Assembly: GCA_036257595.1 (NCBI GenBank)
Contig: DATAFF010000024.1
Location: 32,217-96,216, forward strand
DNA from: DATAFF01 sp036257595
GTDB taxonomy: Bacteria; Pseudomonadota; Alphaproteobacteria; Rhizobiales; Aestuariivirgaceae
DNA length: 64,000 nucleotides
Direction: 5' to 3'
In this document: positions 22,001-31,800 of the stretch, in pieces
Layout: every line of letters begins with the position of its first letter
Numbering within the stretch: position 1 is the first letter of the stretch
Position numbers and translations under genes: made by a program
The notes under the pieces: model-generated
The model's database searches: none
The model's input: the letters and a program-made list of their open reading frames with translations, nothing else
What the model was told of the DNA's origin: nothing

Positions 22001-23079
22001 TGCGGGTCGACGCCTTCGACTTCGCGCTGCCCGACAAGCTGATCGCGCTGGAGCCGGCGCGCCCGCGCGATGCGGCGCGCCTTCTCATTGTTCGCCCGGG
22101 CGCATCGCGCGAGCTCGAGGACAGCCGCGTCGCTTCATTGCCGAGCCTGCTCAGCCCCGGCGACCTGCTGGTGTTCAACGATACGCGGGTGATCCCGGCA
22201 CGGCTCACCGGCCGCCGCATCAATCGTGGCGACCGTCCGCTGATCGAGGTGCTGCTCAACCGGCGCATCGATCCCCACCGCTGGTTCGCGTTCGCCCGTC
22301 CCGGCAAGCGCCTCAGGCCAGGCGACCTCATTCGCTTCGGCGAGCAGGGTCGCGTCTGCCTCCTGGGCGAGCTCGAAGCAACGGTTGCCGATAAGCGTGA
22401 CCGCGGCGAGATCGAGCTTGCCTTCAGCCTGAGCGGAGCGGTGCTCGACGAGGCGATCGAGCAGCTGGGCGAGGCGCCGCTGCCGCCCTATATCGTCGGC
22501 CGGCGTGACGCGGTGGACGCCGATCGGCAGGACTATCAGACGGTCTACGCCGCGCATGACGGCGCCGTCGCCGCACCCACTGCCGGCCTCCATTTCACGC
22601 CGGAGATGCTGGCCAATCTTGCGCGCTCGGGCATCGACAGCGCCTTCGTGACGCTGCATGTCGGCGCCGGCACTTTCCTGCCGGTGACCGCCGCCGATAC
22701 GAGCCAGCATCACATGCTCCCCGAATGGGGCGAGATCGACGGAGCCACCGCCGAGCGGCTGAACAAGACCCGCGACAAGGGCGGCCGCATCGTCGCCATC
22801 GGCACTACGGCGCTACGGCTCCTCGAGAGCGCTGCCGACGAGCGCGGCCGGATCGAGGCCTTTCGGGGCGACACCGATCTCTTCATCACGCCAGGCTACC
22901 CTTTCCGCGCCGTCAATGTGCTGATGACCAATTTTCACCTGCCGCGCTCGACCTTGTTCATGCTGGTGGCCGCCTTTTCCGGTCTCGACACGATGAAGCG
23001 CGCCTATGCCCATGCCATTGCCGAGCGCTATCGGTTCTATTCCTATGGCGATGCCAGCCTGCTATTTCGCTCGCCATGA
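22000..23079 (+). CDS. queA: tRNA preQ1(34) S-adenosylmethionine ribosyltransferase-isomerase
   Basis: Transfers and rearranges the ribosyl group of SAM onto preQ1 in tRNA, making epoxyqueuosine. 359 residues. Motifs: VDAFDFALPDKLIALEPARPRDAARLL at the N-terminus (seen as FDFALPDKLIA), VFNDTRVIPARL, AAPTAGLHFTPEML, LHVGAGTFLPV and FHLPRSTLFMLV. The stop overlaps the tgt start (ATGA), pairing the two queuosine steps. Confidence 0.97.
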   Translation: MRVDAFDFALPDKLIALEPARPRDAARLLIVRPGASRELEDSRVASLPSLLSPGDLLVFNDTRVIPARLTGRRINRGDRPLIEVLLNRRIDPHRWFAFARPGKRLRPGDLIRFGEQGRVCLLGELEATVADKRDRGEIELAFSLSGAVLDEAIEQLGEAPLPPYIVGRRDAVDADRQDYQTVYAAHDGAVAAPTAGLHFTPEMLANLARSGIDSAFVTLHVGAGTFLPVTAADTSQHHMLPEWGEIDGATAERLNKTRDKGGRIVAIGTTALRLLESAADERGRIEAFRGDTDLFITPGYPFRAVNVLMTNFHLPRSTLFMLVAAFSGLDTMKRAYAHAIAERYRFYSYGDASLLFRSP

Positions 23080-24200
23080 CAACAACGGATTTCAGCTTTC
23101 GGCTGCTCGGGCAGGATGGCGGCGCACGACTCGGCCGCATCGACACGCCGCGCGGCGCGATCCGAACCCCGGCCTTCATGCCGGTCGGCACCGCCGGAAC
23201 GGTGAAGGCGGTTCACCTCGACCAGCTGCGCGCGCTCGGCACCGACATCATCCTCGGCAACACCTATCATCTGATGCTCCGTCCCGGCGCCGAGCGGATC
23301 GCCCGGCTCGGCGGTCTCAACAGCTTCATCGGCTGGCCGGGACCGATCCTCACCGACTCGGGCGGCTTCCAGGTGATGTCGCTCGCCAGGCTCAGGCGCA
23401 TCGACGAGCATGGCGTGACCTTTGCCTCGCATATCGATGGCAGCCGTCACGAGCTGACGCCCGAGCGCGCCATGGAGATCCAGCATCTGCTCGGCTCTAC
23501 CATTCAGATGCAGCTCGACGAATGCCTCGCCTTTCCCCATTCCGAGGCCGAATGCGCCCGCGCCATGCGGCTGTCGCTGCGCTGGGCCGAGCGCTCGCTC
23601 AAGGCCTTCAACCGCCAGCCCGGCCATGCGTGCTTCGGCATCCTTCAGGGCGGCATCCATTCGAAGCTTCGCTTCGAGTCTGCGCAGGGCCTCGCCGCCA
23701 TGGGCTTCGACGGCTATGCCATTGGCGGGCTTGCGGTCGGCGAGACCCAGGCGCAGATGCTTGCCACCATCGATGTCACGGCGCCGCTCCTGCCGGACGA
23801 GCGGCCTCGCTATCTCATGGGCGTCGGCACGCCGCTTGACATCGTCCAGGCGGTGGGTCGCGGCATTGACATGTTCGACTGCGTGATGCCGACGCGCTCG
23901 GGCCGGCACGGCCAGGCCTTCACCCGCTTCGGTCGGCTCAATCTCCGGAATGCCAGGCACGCCGACGATCCGCGGCCGCTCGACGAGACGAGCTCATGCC
24001 CCGCCGCCTCGCGCTATTCGCGAGCCTATCTGCACCATCTGGTCAAATCCGGCGAGATCCTCGGCATGATGCTCCTGTCCATCGCCAATCTCGCCTATTA
24101 TCAGGAGCTGATGGCAGGGATCCGCCAGGCCATTGCCGAGCGCCGCTTCATCGACCATCGTGACCGCCTTATGGCAGAGTGGAGCCAGGTTGCAGACTGA
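23076..24200 (+). CDS. tgt: tRNA-guanine transglycosylase
   Basis: Exchanges guanine 34 for preQ1 in tRNAs with GUN anticodons. 374 residues, TIM barrel. Asp in TDSGGFQVMSL, HELTPERAMEIQ, QLDECLAF, GILQGGIH, the nucleophile in MFDCVMPTRSGRHG. Oddity: the zinc site, CxCxxC...H in characterised enzymes, reads SxCxxA here (about residues 304-310, SSCPAASRYSRAYLHH), leaving one of three cysteines. It may be a lineage feature. ATG 23076 overlaps queA by four bases. Confidence 0.95.
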   Translation: MTTTDFSFRLLGQDGGARLGRIDTPRGAIRTPAFMPVGTAGTVKAVHLDQLRALGTDIILGNTYHLMLRPGAERIARLGGLNSFIGWPGPILTDSGGFQVMSLARLRRIDEHGVTFASHIDGSRHELTPERAMEIQHLLGSTIQMQLDECLAFPHSEAECARAMRLSLRWAERSLKAFNRQPGHACFGILQGGIHSKLRFESAQGLAAMGFDGYAIGGLAVGETQAQMLATIDVTAPLLPDERPRYLMGVGTPLDIVQAVGRGIDMFDCVMPTRSGRHGQAFTRFGRLNLRNARHADDPRPLDETSSCPAASRYSRAYLHHLVKSGEILGMMLLSIANLAYYQELMAGIRQAIAERRFIDHRDRLMAEWSQVAD

Positions 24201-24232
24201 CCTTTAGCCTGAGGCAAGAGCGGAACCACGTC

Positions 24233-24877
24233 ATGAAAATGCAAGGCGAAAGACTGATCCAGGCACCGCAGCAGGATGTGTGGATGGCGCTCAACGACCC
24301 CCTCGTGCTGAAGCAATGCATCCCTGGCTGCGAGGAGATGAAGAAGGTCTCCGACAACGATTTCTCCGCCACGGTGAAGGCCAAGGTGGGCCCGGTGAGT
24401 CTCACCATGACGGGCGATGTGCATCTCTCCGACCTGAACCCGCCAGTCAGCTACCGCATCACCGGTCAGGGCAAGGGTGGCGCGGCCGGCTTCGCCAGGG
24501 GCGGCGCCGACATCCGCCTCGAGGACAAGGGCGGAGCCACCATGATCGCCTATGACGTCGATGCGCAGGTCGGCGGCAAGCTCGCCCAGATCGGCAACCG
24601 GCTGATCGATTCCACCGCCCGCAAGATGGCCGACGATTTCTTCTCGCGCTTTGTCGCGATCGTCGAGAGCGGCGAGAAGGCAAAGGCAGAATTGCCACCC
24701 GATGGCAGCGCCCCGGTCGCGCCGGCGGCAACCGAGAGGGCCGAGCGGGCCCGCCAGGATGCCGGTGTCGACGAGTTGTCCGACATCCCGACCAACCAGA
24801 GCGGCCATCTGGTCCTGTGGCTCATTCTCGCCGCCGTCGCCCTGGCCATCATCTACTATCTGTTCTTCCGCAACTGA
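24233..24877 (+). CDS. CoxG-like SRPBCC protein with C-terminal membrane anchor
   Basis: 214 residues. Residues 1-150 are a CoxG-type SRPBCC domain: ERLIQAPQQDVWMALNDP, LKQCIPGCEEM, VKAKVGPVSLTMTGDV, GGADIRLED. A linker rich in Ala and charged residues leads to one membrane helix near the C-terminus (about 191-210, LVLWLILAAVALAIIYYLFF). Relatives serve carbon-monoxide dehydrogenase maturation and membrane attachment, but no cox genes are here, so the role is open. ATG 24233 starts the domain. 32 bp after tgt. Confidence 0.82.
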   Translation: MKMQGERLIQAPQQDVWMALNDPLVLKQCIPGCEEMKKVSDNDFSATVKAKVGPVSLTMTGDVHLSDLNPPVSYRITGQGKGGAAGFARGGADIRLEDKGGATMIAYDVDAQVGGKLAQIGNRLIDSTARKMADDFFSRFVAIVESGEKAKAELPPDGSAPVAPAATERAERARQDAGVDELSDIPTNQSGHLVLWLILAAVALAIIYYLFFRN

Positions 24878-24946
24878 AAGGACGGCGCGTTTTGCGCTGT
24901 ACCGCCCTCGGTTGCCCTGCTGCAGAGCCGGTGACATAAAGGCGCG

Positions 24947-26956
24947 ATGTTCTCCTCCGTCCTCATCGCCAACCGCGGCGAGATCGCCTGCCGGATCACA
25001 CGGACCGCCCACCGTCTCGGCATGCGGGTCATCGCCGTCTATTCCGAGGCCGATGCCGATGCGCTGCATGTCAAGCTCGCCGACGAGGCCGTGGCGATCG
25101 GCCCGGCAAGCGTGCGCGAGAGCTATCTCCGCCCCGATCGCATTCTCGACGCGGCTGCCCGGACCGGTGCCGAGGCGATTCATCCCGGCTATGGCTTCAT
25201 GTCGGAGAACGTCGCCTTCGCCGAAGCTTGCAGCGCTTCCGGCATCGTCTTTGTCGGGCCACCGCCCGATGCCATTCGCGCCATGGGCCTGAAGGACGCT
25301 GCCAAGGCGCTGATGCGCGACGCCGGCGTGCCGGTGGTGCCGGGTTACCTGGGCGCCGAGCAGGATGGCGATTTCCTGAAGCGCATGGCGGCGGAGACCG
25401 GCTATCCGGTGCTCGTCAAGGCGGTCGCCGGCGGTGGCGGCAAGGGCATGCGTCTCGTCACCGATCCGGCCGATTTCCTGCCGGCGCTCGAAGCCTGCCA
25501 ACGCGAGGCGCAAAGCGCCTTTGGCGACTCGCGGGTGCTGATCGAGCGCTATGTCAGCGCGCCGCGCCATATCGAGATCCAGGTGTTTGCCGATTCCCGG
25601 GGCAACGCCGTCCATCTGTTCGAGCGTGACTGCTCGCTGCAGCGTCGCCACCAAAAGGTCATCGAGGAAGCACCGGCGCCCGGCATGACGCCGGAGATGC
25701 GCGAAGCGATGGGCAATGCCGCGGTGATGGCCGCCCGGGCGGTCGGTTATCAAGGGGCCGGCACCGTCGAGTTCATTGTCGATTCAAGCTGCGGTCTGGT
25801 GCCCGACGGTTTCTTCTTCATGGAGATGAACACCCGCCTCCAGGTCGAGCATCCGGTCACCGAGGCGATCACCGGCCTCGATCTCGTCGAACTGCAGTTC
25901 AAGGTGGCGGCCGGCGAGCCCCTGCCGATCCGCCAAAGCGATCTGACGCTCACCGGCCATGCGGTCGAGGCGCGACTCTATGCCGAGGATCCCGATCACG
26001 AGTTCCTGCCGCAGGCTGGTCGTCTCCGCCGTCTGTCCTGGCCGGAGGGAATGTCGGCTCTGCGGATCGATACCGGCGTGGAGCAGGGGGATGTCATCAC
26101 TCCCCATTATGATCCGATGATTGCCAAGCTGATTGTCCACGCGCCGACGCGCCGCGAAGCCTTGCACGAGCTTGCCAATTCGCTCGACGGCACGGTGCTG
26201 CTCGGCATTCGCAGCAACCGCGCCTTTCTCACCCGGCTGGCCCGCCATCCCGACTTCCTCGCCGGCGCCGTCGACACCGGCTTCATCGGCCGCAACCTCG
26301 CCGCCTTGGTCACCGGCGCGCTCGATCCGATGCTCCTGGCGGCTGGCGCCGAGGCTTGGCTCCTCCTGAAGGCCGGAATCGGCGCCAGCGCCGCCGAGGC
26401 CGCTCTCAGCGGCTGGGCATTCGCCGGCCTCGGTCGCCGCGACCGCCTTCATCTGATCGTCAATGGCGAGAAGACGTTGGCCGACATCACCTGGCTCGGT
26501 CCGGCACATCGGCGCTATCACATCCGTCACGGCGAAATGTCGGCGAACCTTGCGGTGGAGGATGTCAGACACGATAGCGGACGCCTCAGCTTCGTCAGCA
26601 GCGCCGGTCCATTCGCCGGTCACATGGCGCTGTCCGAGGGCAGGATCCTGGTGGCGTCGCCGGCGGGCCATATCGAGCTCATCGAGGAGGATCTGACGGC
26701 CCGCGATGCCGAGGCGCTGGCCGGTGGCGCGTCGATCAAGGCGCCGATGCCCGGCAGGATTGTCCGGGTGCTGACCGCCGAGGGAAAGCAGGTCGCCAAG
26801 GGCGAGAGGCTGATCGTGCTCGAAGCCATGAAGATGGAGCACACCCTTGCCGCGCCGCGAGCCGCCACGGTGGACAAGGTGCTGGTCAGCGAGGGCGAGC
26901 AGGTCCAGGATGGCCGGGTGCTGGTCACCCTGACAAGCGACGAGGACTCCGTTTGA
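24947..26956 (+). CDS. Biotin-dependent acyl-CoA carboxylase alpha subunit (biotin carboxylase-BCCP), methylcrotonyl-CoA type
   Basis: 669 residues. Biotin carboxylase part (about 1-450): VLIANRGEIACRI, IHPGYGFMSEN, ATP grasp GGGGKGMRLV, RDCSLQRRHQKVIEEAPAP, MEMNTRLQVEHPVTE. Middle domain about 450-590. C-terminal biotinyl domain ends with the lysine in VLEAMKMEHTL. The architecture fits the alpha subunits of methylcrotonyl-, geranyl- or other acyl-CoA carboxylases; leucine degradation is the best guess. No carboxyltransferase beta subunit or isovaleryl-CoA dehydrogenase is in the window. Stop overlaps the next gene by four bases. Confidence 0.88.
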   Translation: MFSSVLIANRGEIACRITRTAHRLGMRVIAVYSEADADALHVKLADEAVAIGPASVRESYLRPDRILDAAARTGAEAIHPGYGFMSENVAFAEACSASGIVFVGPPPDAIRAMGLKDAAKALMRDAGVPVVPGYLGAEQDGDFLKRMAAETGYPVLVKAVAGGGGKGMRLVTDPADFLPALEACQREAQSAFGDSRVLIERYVSAPRHIEIQVFADSRGNAVHLFERDCSLQRRHQKVIEEAPAPGMTPEMREAMGNAAVMAARAVGYQGAGTVEFIVDSSCGLVPDGFFFMEMNTRLQVEHPVTEAITGLDLVELQFKVAAGEPLPIRQSDLTLTGHAVEARLYAEDPDHEFLPQAGRLRRLSWPEGMSALRIDTGVEQGDVITPHYDPMIAKLIVHAPTRREALHELANSLDGTVLLGIRSNRAFLTRLARHPDFLAGAVDTGFIGRNLAALVTGALDPMLLAAGAEAWLLLKAGIGASAAEAALSGWAFAGLGRRDRLHLIVNGEKTLADITWLGPAHRRYHIRHGEMSANLAVEDVRHDSGRLSFVSSAGPFAGHMALSEGRILVASPAGHIELIEEDLTARDAEALAGGASIKAPMPGRIVRVLTAEGKQVAKGERLIVLEAMKMEHTLAAPRAATVDKVLVSEGEQVQDGRVLVTLTSDEDSV

Positions 26957-27366
26957 CCCTGCACCTGGTGAAGCTTTGTGTCGGTGTGGTCGAGGTTCCC
27001 GAGCTCGCCGACTGGCAGAAGCGGCGCCTCAAGGAGAAGAAACGGGTTTATCATGTCACCCGCATGATGCCGCGCCGCGCCGCCGAGATTATCGGGAGCG
27101 GCTCGATCTATTGGGTAATCCGCGGCCTGATCCTGGTGCGCCAGCGCATCATCGCCATCGAGCCGTTCGTCGATGACGACGAGATCGAGCGCTGCAAGCT
27201 GGTCTTCGATCCGACCCTGGTTGCCGTCCAGCCGCAGCCCCGCCGGGCTTTTCAGGGCTGGCGCTACCTCGAGGCCGACGACGCACCGGCCGACATCAAG
27301 GGGTCGGCCGATGCGGCGCTGCCGGCGAAGCTCCGGGCCGAGCTGGCGGCGCTGGGGTTGCTATGA
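26953..27366 (+). CDS. DUF1489-family protein
   Basis: 137 residues with the typical DUF1489 pattern: LHLVKLCVGV at the start, YHVTRMMPRRAAEIIGSGSIYWVI, VRQRIIAIEPF and QPRRAFQGWRYLE. Found almost only in alphaproteobacteria; function unknown. Starts at TTG 26953, overlapping the carboxylase stop (TTGA), and its own stop overlaps the next ATG, so three genes are translated as a coupled set. Confidence 0.88.
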   Translation: MTLHLVKLCVGVVEVPELADWQKRRLKEKKRVYHVTRMMPRRAAEIIGSGSIYWVIRGLILVRQRIIAIEPFVDDDEIERCKLVFDPTLVAVQPQPRRAFQGWRYLEADDAPADIKGSADAALPAKLRAELAALGLL

Positions 27367-27818
27367 CGCCGGCGGTGATCCGCCCGGTCGCGGGTGAAGA
27401 TGATCTCGCAGCGGCCTGCCAGCTGCTGCAGCAGTTCTTTCGCGAGGAGCAGTTCGACACTCCGCCCGAGACGGTGGCAAGGCACGCCCGGTGCATGCAT
27501 GAGCTGCCGGATCATTGCCTGATGCTGGTGGCCTGGGCCGACCATCTGCCGGTTGCCGTAACCACCCTGTCGATGAATTTCGGAATCGAGTTCGGCTGGC
27601 AGGCTGAGATTGGGGATCTCTATGTTGTGCCGGCGGCGCGCGGGCAGGGGCTCGCCTCGCAACTTGTCGAGGAATGCACTGCCTGGGCACGTCGCAAGGG
27701 TGCGAGGTCTCTTGCGGTGACCGTGACCACCCATGGCGCCGACCAGGGCTTGCACAGCTTCTACCGGGCGCTCGACTTCCAGAACGACGGCCGGCGCGTG
27801 CTGCTGCGCCCGGTCTAG
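27363..27818 (+). CDS. GNAT-family N-acetyltransferase
   Basis: 151 residues, a single GNAT domain. The acetyl-CoA loop is visible as VVPAARGQGLASQLVEECTAW (motif RGQGLA); the preceding strand IGDLYV and following SLAVTVTT and FYRALDF complete the fold. Acceptor unknown. ATG 27363 overlaps the DUF1489 stop. Its own TAG shares the palindrome CTAG with the panC stop on the other strand (27815-27818). Confidence 0.9.
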   Translation: MTPAVIRPVAGEDDLAAACQLLQQFFREEQFDTPPETVARHARCMHELPDHCLMLVAWADHLPVAVTTLSMNFGIEFGWQAEIGDLYVVPAARGQGLASQLVEECTAWARRKGARSLAVTVTTHGADQGLHSFYRALDFQNDGRRVLLRPV

Positions 27819-28657
27819 GACGACACTGGAACATTGTCGATGAGGCGGGTGCTGCCGAGCCAGGCGGCAGCGAGCAGGCGCACCGGATCGCTCTCGGCAT
27901 GGAGTTCGGCCAGCGTGTCGGCATTGCGCGCTTCGATATAATCGACCCGGAAATCCGATTGCGTCAGGGCGCGGGCTGCTGCCGCCGCCGCGTGTGCCGG
28001 CGCCGTTCCGTTGTGGATGGCGGCAGCCGCGGCTTCGAGCTCCTGGTGAATCAGCGGTGCCCGCGCTCTTTCTTCGCGGCTGAGATAGGCATTGCGCGAC
28101 GACATGGCGAGGCCATCGGTCTCCCGCACCGTCGGCACGGCGATGACCACGCTCGGAATGTCGAGGTCGCCCGCCATTCGTGTGACCACCTTCAATTGCT
28201 GGTAGTCCTTCTCGCCGAACATGGCGTAGTCGCAGCCGGCCTGGATGAAGAGCTTGGCGACGGCGGTCGTCACACCGTTGAAGAAATGCGGCCTGAAACG
28301 GTCCTCCAGCCCGACTTTCGCCGGTCCCGAAGTCACTACCTCCGTCGCAAACCCTTCCGGATACATTTCCAATGTCGCCGGAGCGTAGATTATATGAGCG
28401 CCAGCCTGCTTCAACTTGCGACGGTCGCCGGCTTCATCGCGCGGATACTTGCCAAGATCTTCGTGAGCTGAGAATTGTTTGGGATTGACGAAGATCGTCA
28501 CCACGACGCGATCGGCAAGCCGCAAGCCGTGCTGCACCAATGCAACATGGCCATCATGCAGCGCCCCCATGGTCGGCACCACAGCGGTCCGCATCCCCTG
28601 CGCCCGCCAGCCGGCAACGGTCCTGCGCAATTGCTCGACGGTGTTGATGGTCTCCAC
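27815..28657 (-). CDS. panC: Pantothenate synthetase
   Basis: Joins pantoate and beta-alanine in an ATP-dependent reaction. 280 residues. Motifs: VVPTMGALHDGHVALV (HIGH-like), VTIFVNPKQFSAHEDL, YPRDEAGD, FRPHFFNGVTTAVAKLF, YAMFGEKDYQQLKVV and LAMSSRNAYLS. GTG 28657 is chosen by family start and a GGGAG site upstream; the frame stays open further but without homology. panB is not in the window. The stop codon overlaps that of the convergent GNAT gene. Confidence 0.95.
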   Translation of the reverse strand: METINTVEQLRRTVAGWRAQGMRTAVVPTMGALHDGHVALVQHGLRLADRVVVTIFVNPKQFSAHEDLGKYPRDEAGDRRKLKQAGAHIIYAPATLEMYPEGFATEVVTSGPAKVGLEDRFRPHFFNGVTTAVAKLFIQAGCDYAMFGEKDYQQLKVVTRMAGDLDIPSVVIAVPTVRETDGLAMSSRNAYLSREERARAPLIHQELEAAAAAIHNGTAPAHAAAAAARALTQSDFRVDYIEARNADTLAELHAESDPVRLLAAAWLGSTRLIDNVPVSS

Positions 28658-28826
28658 CGAAAGCGATCTCCCGAGACGGACGAAAAATCGGCCAACCTTC
28701 CCTTCTCTCCCTCGTCGAAGCAAACTCTTTCTCGCGGACAACGCTGGTCGCTGTCCGAAGAGTATCGCTTGCATAGGTTGTGGAAACGGAGCACACCCGT
28801 AGTCAATCAATATTCGGGACCAGGAC

Positions 28827-31800
28827 GTGAACCAGCTTCTTCTTCCAGGCCGACAGGCAATCGAAAACAAGCTCTTGGCCGACGAGGCGGCGACCGTTGC
28901 CGAGCTGGTGCGCCGTGCTGCCCTCTCCACTGACCAGGCGGCATCGGTCGACCAGCTTGCCAGAAAGCTTGTGCAGGCGGTGCGCAAGGGCCGGCGTCAA
29001 CAAGGCGGCATCGACGAGTTCATGCAGGAATATTCGCTGTCGAGCGAGGAGGGCGTCGTCCTCATGTGCCTTGCCGAGGCGCTGTTGCGAATTCCCGATG
29101 CCGACACCGCCGACAAGCTCATCGCCGACAAGATCGGCGGTCGCGACTGGAGCCGGCATCTCGGCCAGTCGGAGTCGCTCTTCGTCAATGCTTCTGCCTG
29201 GGGTCTGATGCTCACCGGGCGCATGATCGAGCTGGGGGACGATACCAAGACCGATTTTGCGAGCTATCTGCGCCGCCTGGTGTCGCGCTCCGGCGAGCCG
29301 ATCATCCGCCAGGCCATGCGTCAGGCCATGCGCATCATGGGCAAGCAATTCGTCATGGGGCGCACCATTGCCGAGGCGCTCCAGGTCGCTGCCCCGCTCG
29401 AGCGTGACGGCTACCGCTTCTCCTACGACATGCTGGGCGAGGCGGCGATGACCATGGCGGACGCCGATCGCTATTTGGCGAGCTACCGCGACGCCCTCGA
29501 CGCCGTCGCTGCGGCGGCCGGCAGGAGCGAGGCCGGCGACGTCTTTGCCCGCCCTTCGATCTCCGTCAAGCTTTCGGCGCTCCATCCCCGCTATGCCGAG
29601 AAACAGCGTCTGCGGGTTCTTCATGAGCTCCTGCCGCGGGTCGAGGATCTTGCGGTCAGGGCCCGTTCCGGCAATCTCGGCTTCACCATCGACGCCGAGG
29701 AGGCCGACCGGCTCGATCTCTCGCTCGAGCTGTTCGGGCGTCTGGCGACGGCCCCCTCGCTTGCCGGGTGGGACGGGCTTGGCCTGGCCGTCCAGGCTTA
29801 TTCCAAGCGGGCTTACCCCGCCATCGAATGGTTGGCCGAGCTTGCCGCCGCCACCTCTCGTCGCCTCCCGGTCAGGCTGGTCAAGGGCGCCTATTGGGAC
29901 ACCGAGATCAAACGCGCCCAGGATGCCGGCTATGACGGCTATCCGCTGTTCACCCGCAAGGTCTCGACTGACGTTTCCTATCTCGCCTGCGCCAGGCTCA
30001 TGCTCGAGCGCCGCGACGTGTTCTATCCCCAATTCGCCACCCACAACGCCCACACGGTCGCCGCCATCGCGGTGCTGGCCGGCAACGACCGGCGCTTCGA
30101 GTTCCAGCGCCTCCACGGCATGGGCCAGGCGCTTTATGGCGAGATCGTCGGTCCGCAGGGAATGAACCAGCCCTGCCGGATCTATGCCCCCGTCGGCAGC
30201 CATGAGGATCTGCTCGCCTATCTGGTGCGGCGACTCCTGGAGAATGGCGCCAACACCTCCTTCGTGAACCGGCTGGCCGACGACAACGCGCCGCTCCATG
30301 AGATCGTCGCCGACCCGGTCGAGCAGGTGAAGCGGCTCCCGTCGATCCCGCATCAGCGCATCCCCCTGCCGAGCGCCATCTTTGCCCCGCGCCGCAACAG
30401 CCGCGGCTTGCCTCTCTGGGATCATCTGACCCGCGATCGACTGACCGATGCCATCGCCAAGCTCGCCAAATCCGATCGGCCGATGGCTGGGCCGCTGGTC
30501 GCCGGCGAGGCGATGCCGGGCATGGCGCGGCGCCGGGTCACCTCCCCCTATGACCGTTCCGTGGTGGTGGGCGAAGCCGCCGAAGCCAATGAGGCCGCTG
30601 TGGAGGCCGCTCTTGTCGCCACCACCACCGCCGCCGCCGACTGGGACAGGCGTGGCGGTCCGGCACGCGCGGCGCTCCTCGAGGCCGCCTCCGACCTCTA
30701 TGAGCAGGATACCGACCGGCTGGTCGGCCTGCTGGTGCGCGAGGCCGGCAAGACCTTGGAAAACGCCATGGCTGACCTTCGGGAAGCGGTCGATTTCCTA
30801 CGCTACTATGCCCAGCAGGCCCGCGCCCAGTTCGGCGGGCCGATGCTGCTCCCCGGCCCGACCGGCGAGCGCAACCAGCTGAGCCTTGCCGGTCGCGGGG
30901 TCTTCGCCTGCATCAGCCCGTGGAACTTTCCCCTGGCGATCTTCACCGGCCAGGTGGCTGCCGCCCTTGCCGCCGGCAATGCGGTGATTGCCAAGCCGGC
31001 AGAGCAGACGCCGCTCATCGCCCACCGGGCCGTGACCCTGCTGCACAATGCCGGCATCCCGCCCGAGGCCTTGGCCCTTCTTCCCGGCGATGGCGGCCGC
31101 ATCGGTCGCCAGCTCCTTGCCGACCCGCGGATCAACGGCGTTGTCTTCACCGGCTCGAACGAGACCGCCAATCTTATCAACCGTGCGCTCGCTGAGCGTC
31201 GTGGCCCGATCATTCCCCTCATTGCCGAGACCGGCGGCATGAATGCGATGATCGTCGATTCCTCGGCCTTGCCGGAGCAGGCGGTGCGTGACGTGCTGTC
31301 CTCCGCCTTCGACAGCGCCGGTCAGCGCTGCTCCGCCGCCCGCATCCTGTTCGTCCAGGAAGACATCGCCGACCGGCTCGTGCCCATGCTGGCCGGTGCG
31401 ATGCACGAGCTCGCGGTCGGCAATCCCCTCGACTATTCGACCGATGTCGGGCCGGTGATCGACGAGGAGGCGCGGGTGGCGCTCGAGGCCCATAAGACGC
31501 GGATGCGCGCCTCATACCGCACCATCGCCGATCTGATCCTGGCGCCGGAGTGCGAACGGGGCACTTTTGTTGCACCTGCTGCCTTTGAGCTGCCGCGTCT
31601 GGACATACTGGAGCGGGAGGTGTTCGGGCCTATCCTGCACGTCATCCGCTATCGCGCCGACCGGCTGGCCGAGGTCTGCGACGCCATCAACCGAACCGGC
31701 TACGGGTTGACGCTCGGCCTCCATACGCGGATCGAGTCGACCGTCGAGGAGGTGCGCAGCCGGGTGCGGGTGGGCAACATCTACGTCAATCGCAACCAGA

